A stretch of DNA of 6,123 nucleotides from Rhodospirillales bacterium (GTDB lineage: Bacteria > Pseudomonadota > Alphaproteobacteria > UBA8366 > JADFVY01), in NCBI GenBank assembly GCA_024644185.1, contig JAHELM010000169.1:1-6123 (forward strand), given 5' to 3'. Position numbers and translations under genes: made by a program. The notes below the pieces were generated by a model. It was not told where the DNA came from and made no database searches. It worked only from the letters and a program-made list of their open reading frames with translations. This document shows positions 4,191 to 6,123 of this stretch, piece after piece. Within the stretch, counting starts at the first letter, position 1, and every line of letters begins with the position of its first letter.

Positions 4191-5372
4191 ATGGCGACGG
4201 CGGCGACGACCAGTCGCGCGCCGGTGATTCTGCAAGTCCTGCCGTCTCTTGGCGGCGGCGGGGTCGAGCGGGGCACCGTGGAAATGACGGCGGCGATCGC
4301 CGCGGCCGGCTGGACCGCGCTGGTGGTTTCGTCCGGCGGCCAGATGGTGCGCGATGTGGAACGGGCCGGCGGCACCCATATCACGCTGCCGGTGCAGTCG
4401 AAGAATCCGCTCGTCATGCGCCGGAACGTCTCGCGCCTGGAAGAGGTCATTACCGCCCACGGGGTCGATCTGGTGCATGCGCGCAGCCGGGCCCCGGCCT
4501 GGAGCGCCCTGTCCGCCGCCCGGCGGACCGGCGTTCGCTTCGTCACCACGGTTCATGCGCCCTACGGCTTCGGCCTGCCCTTCAAGCGCCTCTACAATTC
4601 CGTGATGACCCGCGGCGAGCGGGTGATTGCCACCTCGGAATTCATCCGCGACTACGTGACGAAGAATTACAAGGTGGACCCGGCGAATATCCGGGTCATC
4701 CATCGCGGGGTGAACATCGATATTTTCGATCCCGCCCGCGTCAGTGCCGAGCGGGTCATCCAGCTTGCCACCAAGTGGCGGGTGCCGGACGGCGTGCCGA
4801 CGGTGATGCTGCCGGCGCGGGTGAGCCGCTGGAAGGGCCATTCCGTGTTGCTGGAGGCGCTGGCGCGGCTGAAGGATCGGCCGCTGCGCTGCCTGATGGT
4901 CGGCGACGACCAGGGGCGTACCGGCTACCGGCGCGAAATCGAATCGCAGGTCGAAAAACTGGGGCTGCAAGGCACGGTGCATATCGTCGGCGATTGCCGC
5001 GACATGGCCGCCGCCTACAAGCTCGCCGATGTGGTCGTCTCCGCCTCGACCCAGCCGGAAGCCTTCGGCCGGGTGGTCGCGGAAGCACAGGCGATGGGCA
5101 AGCCGGTGATCGCCCCGAACCATGGCGCGGCGCCCGAAATCATCCTGCCCGGCGTCACCGGCTGGCTGGTGCCGCCCGGCGACCCGGCGGCGCTGGCCGT
5201 GGCATTGGCCGCGGCGCTGGATCTCGACACGCCGGCGCGCGAGACGCTGGCCCATTCGGCGATGACCCGGGTCCGCCAGAACTTCACCACCGCCCGCATG
5301 TGCGCCGCCACGCTGGATGTGTACCGGGAGCTTCTGCAAGGGGCGCCGGCGGCCACCGGCGTTCGCGAATGA
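4191..5372 (+). CDS. Glycosyltransferase family 4 (GT-B fold), probable LPS or surface glycan enzyme
   Basis: A 393-residue retaining GT4 enzyme that transfers a sugar from a nucleotide donor to a lipid-linked or LPS-core acceptor at the inner face of the cytoplasmic membrane. The N-terminal domain opens with VLPSLGGGGVERGTVEM (16-32), the GG-x-ER acceptor-side loop of the family. TTVHAPYGFG (119-128) and VIHRGVNIDIF (169-179) follow, the latter leading into the linker. The C-terminal donor domain has PARVSRWKGH (208-217) with the phosphate-binding R210 and K215, VGD (237-239, 266-268), and the E-x7-E motif E290-AFGRVVA-E298. GAAPEIILPGVTGWLVPPGDP (312-332) is the usual closing segment. There is no membrane span. 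The start at 4191 gives a normal family N-terminus. The stop overlaps the next gene's ATG (ATGA), so the two transferases are probably translated together. The sugar and acceptor cannot be told from sequence. Confidence 0.87.
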   Translation: MATAATTSRAPVILQVLPSLGGGGVERGTVEMTAAIAAAGWTALVVSSGGQMVRDVERAGGTHITLPVQSKNPLVMRRNVSRLEEVITAHGVDLVHARSRAPAWSALSAARRTGVRFVTTVHAPYGFGLPFKRLYNSVMTRGERVIATSEFIRDYVTKNYKVDPANIRVIHRGVNIDIFDPARVSAERVIQLATKWRVPDGVPTVMLPARVSRWKGHSVLLEALARLKDRPLRCLMVGDDQGRTGYRREIESQVEKLGLQGTVHIVGDCRDMAAAYKLADVVVSASTQPEAFGRVVAEAQAMGKPVIAPNHGAAPEIILPGVTGWLVPPGDPAALAVALAAALDLDTPARETLAHSAMTRVRQNFTTARMCAATLDVYRELLQGAPAATGVRE

Positions 5373-6123
5373 AGGGCCCCGTCCGCCGCATATTGGTCAT
5401 CAAGCTGGGCGGGCTGAGCGATTTCGTCATGTCGTTCGGCGCCTTCAGCGCCATCCGCCGGCATCATGCGGATGCCCATGTCACGCTGCTGACCGTGAAA
5501 TCCTTCGCCGAACTGGCGCGCAAGAGCGGCTGGTTCGACGAGGTTCGCGAAAATGGCGCGCCGGCCTGGACGCGGCCGGGCAAGGTTCTGAAGCTCATCC
5601 GGCGCCTGCGCCGGGGCGGCTTTGACCTGGTTTACGATCTGGAGAACACGCCGCGCAGCGCGCGCTATCGCGCCTTGTCGACGGCGTTGAAGTGGAACCC
5701 GCCCGCCTGGTCGCGGGGAGTCGACGACGGAACGCGCGAGCATGTGGTCGAGAGGCTGGCCCGGCAACTGGCCGAAGCCGGCGTGACCGAGATGCCGATG
5801 CCCGACCTGTCCTGGATGATCGGTGGTTTCGGCGGGCGGTTCGGCCTCAAGGACGGTTATGTGCTGATTGCGCCCGGTGGCGCCAGGGCCGAGCCCGGGA
5901 AGCGCTGGCCGCCGGACCGGTATGCCGAACTGGCGCGGCGTGTCGCCATCGAGGGCCGCCGGCCGGTGATCATCGGTACGGAGGCCGACACGGAAATCGC
6001 CCGCGTCGTCGCCGCCGCGTCGCCGGACTCGATGAACCTCGTCGGACGGACCACGCTGTTCGATCTGGCCGCGCTGGCCGCCCATGCCAAGGTGGCCGTG
6101 GGCAACGACATCGGCGCCATGCA
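5369..6123 (+). CDS. Glycosyltransferase family 9 (ADP-heptose:LPS heptosyltransferase-like), 3' truncated
   Basis: The frame is open from ATG 5369 to the right edge, with 251 complete codons; the family usually runs about 300-350 residues. The start shares four bases (ATGA) with the GT4 stop. The N-terminal domain begins ILVIKLGGLSDFVMSFGAFSAIRR (8-31), the GT9 signature strand with the likely catalytic Asp18; the residue before it is Ser17 where glycine is usual. The donor domain shows APGGARAEPGKRWPPDRYAELA (168-189) with the nucleotide-site Lys178, VIIGTEAD (200-207), NLVGRTTLFDLAAL (223-236) and GNDIGAM (245-251), the family's GND-T-G-P-MH, with Ile at 248 and Ala at 250 and the His codon cut by the edge. 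It probably adds a heptose or another sugar to LPS core together with the GT4 partner. The exact role (WaaC, WaaF or WaaQ type) cannot be set. Confidence 0.85.
   Translation, partial: MKGPVRRILVIKLGGLSDFVMSFGAFSAIRRHHADAHVTLLTVKSFAELARKSGWFDEVRENGAPAWTRPGKVLKLIRRLRRGGFDLVYDLENTPRSARYRALSTALKWNPPAWSRGVDDGTREHVVERLARQLAEAGVTEMPMPDLSWMIGGFGGRFGLKDGYVLIAPGGARAEPGKRWPPDRYAELARRVAIEGRRPVIIGTEADTEIARVVAAASPDSMNLVGRTTLFDLAALAAHAKVAVGNDIGAM

Noticed and set aside
4089..5339. Minus-strand open frame continuing upstream of the hydrolase, giving a 665-codon frame
   Set aside because: It lies opposite the well-supported GT4 gene, its translation is low-complexity Arg/Gly/His-rich with no domain, and the hydrolase family starts near 4088. 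Stop codons are rare antisense to GC-rich genes.
1..6123. CRISPR arrays, tRNA or rRNA genes, insertion sequences, prophage genes
   Set aside because: No regularly spaced repeats, no transposase or integrase motifs, no terminal inverted repeats with target duplications, and no cloverleaf seen on either strand.

Overview
This is a GC-rich window, probably chromosomal. The proteins look alphaproteobacterial, most like Rhodospirillales or a neighbouring order. The clearest pointer is an FzlA-type glutathione-transferase-fold division protein ending in YADLDF. That assignment rests on recognising protein families, not on a database search.

Layout. (1) Positions 1-273 are the last 90 codons of glutamate synthase large subunit (gltB), followed by a strong GC-rich hairpin at 285-331. 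(2) fzlA (351-1019) and a ZnT9-like cation diffusion facilitator (1027-1956) are 7 bp apart and look like an operon. (3) The 535-bp stretch 1957-2491 has no large gene. On the minus strand it holds two very small ORFs, each with a good Shine-Dalgarno sequence, one N-terminal membrane helix and a charged tail (42 aa at 2215-2343; 47 aa at 1981-2124). Upstream of each lies a near-identical box, CC-N-AAACGTTAACA. (4) A YeeZ-like SDR-fold protein (2492-3358, plus) converges with an ABHD10-like alpha/beta hydrolase (3342-4088, minus), and their 3' ends overlap by 17 bp. (5) After a 102-bp divergent intergenic region comes a family-4 glycosyltransferase (4191-5372). It is coupled by an ATGA overlap to a family-9 (heptosyltransferase-like) glycosyltransferase that starts at 5369 and runs off the window end.

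How the genes fit together. Most genes are housekeeping: nitrogen assimilation (GltB), cell constriction (FzlA), metal export (CDF) and assembly of a surface glycan or LPS core (GT4 plus GT9). FzlA and the SDR protein are, as I recall, often near each other in alphaproteobacteria with queG between them. Here a metal transporter and the small-protein pair occupy that space.

The best candidate for something undescribed is the pair of tiny membrane proteins with their shared upstream box. Their function cannot be read from the sequence.
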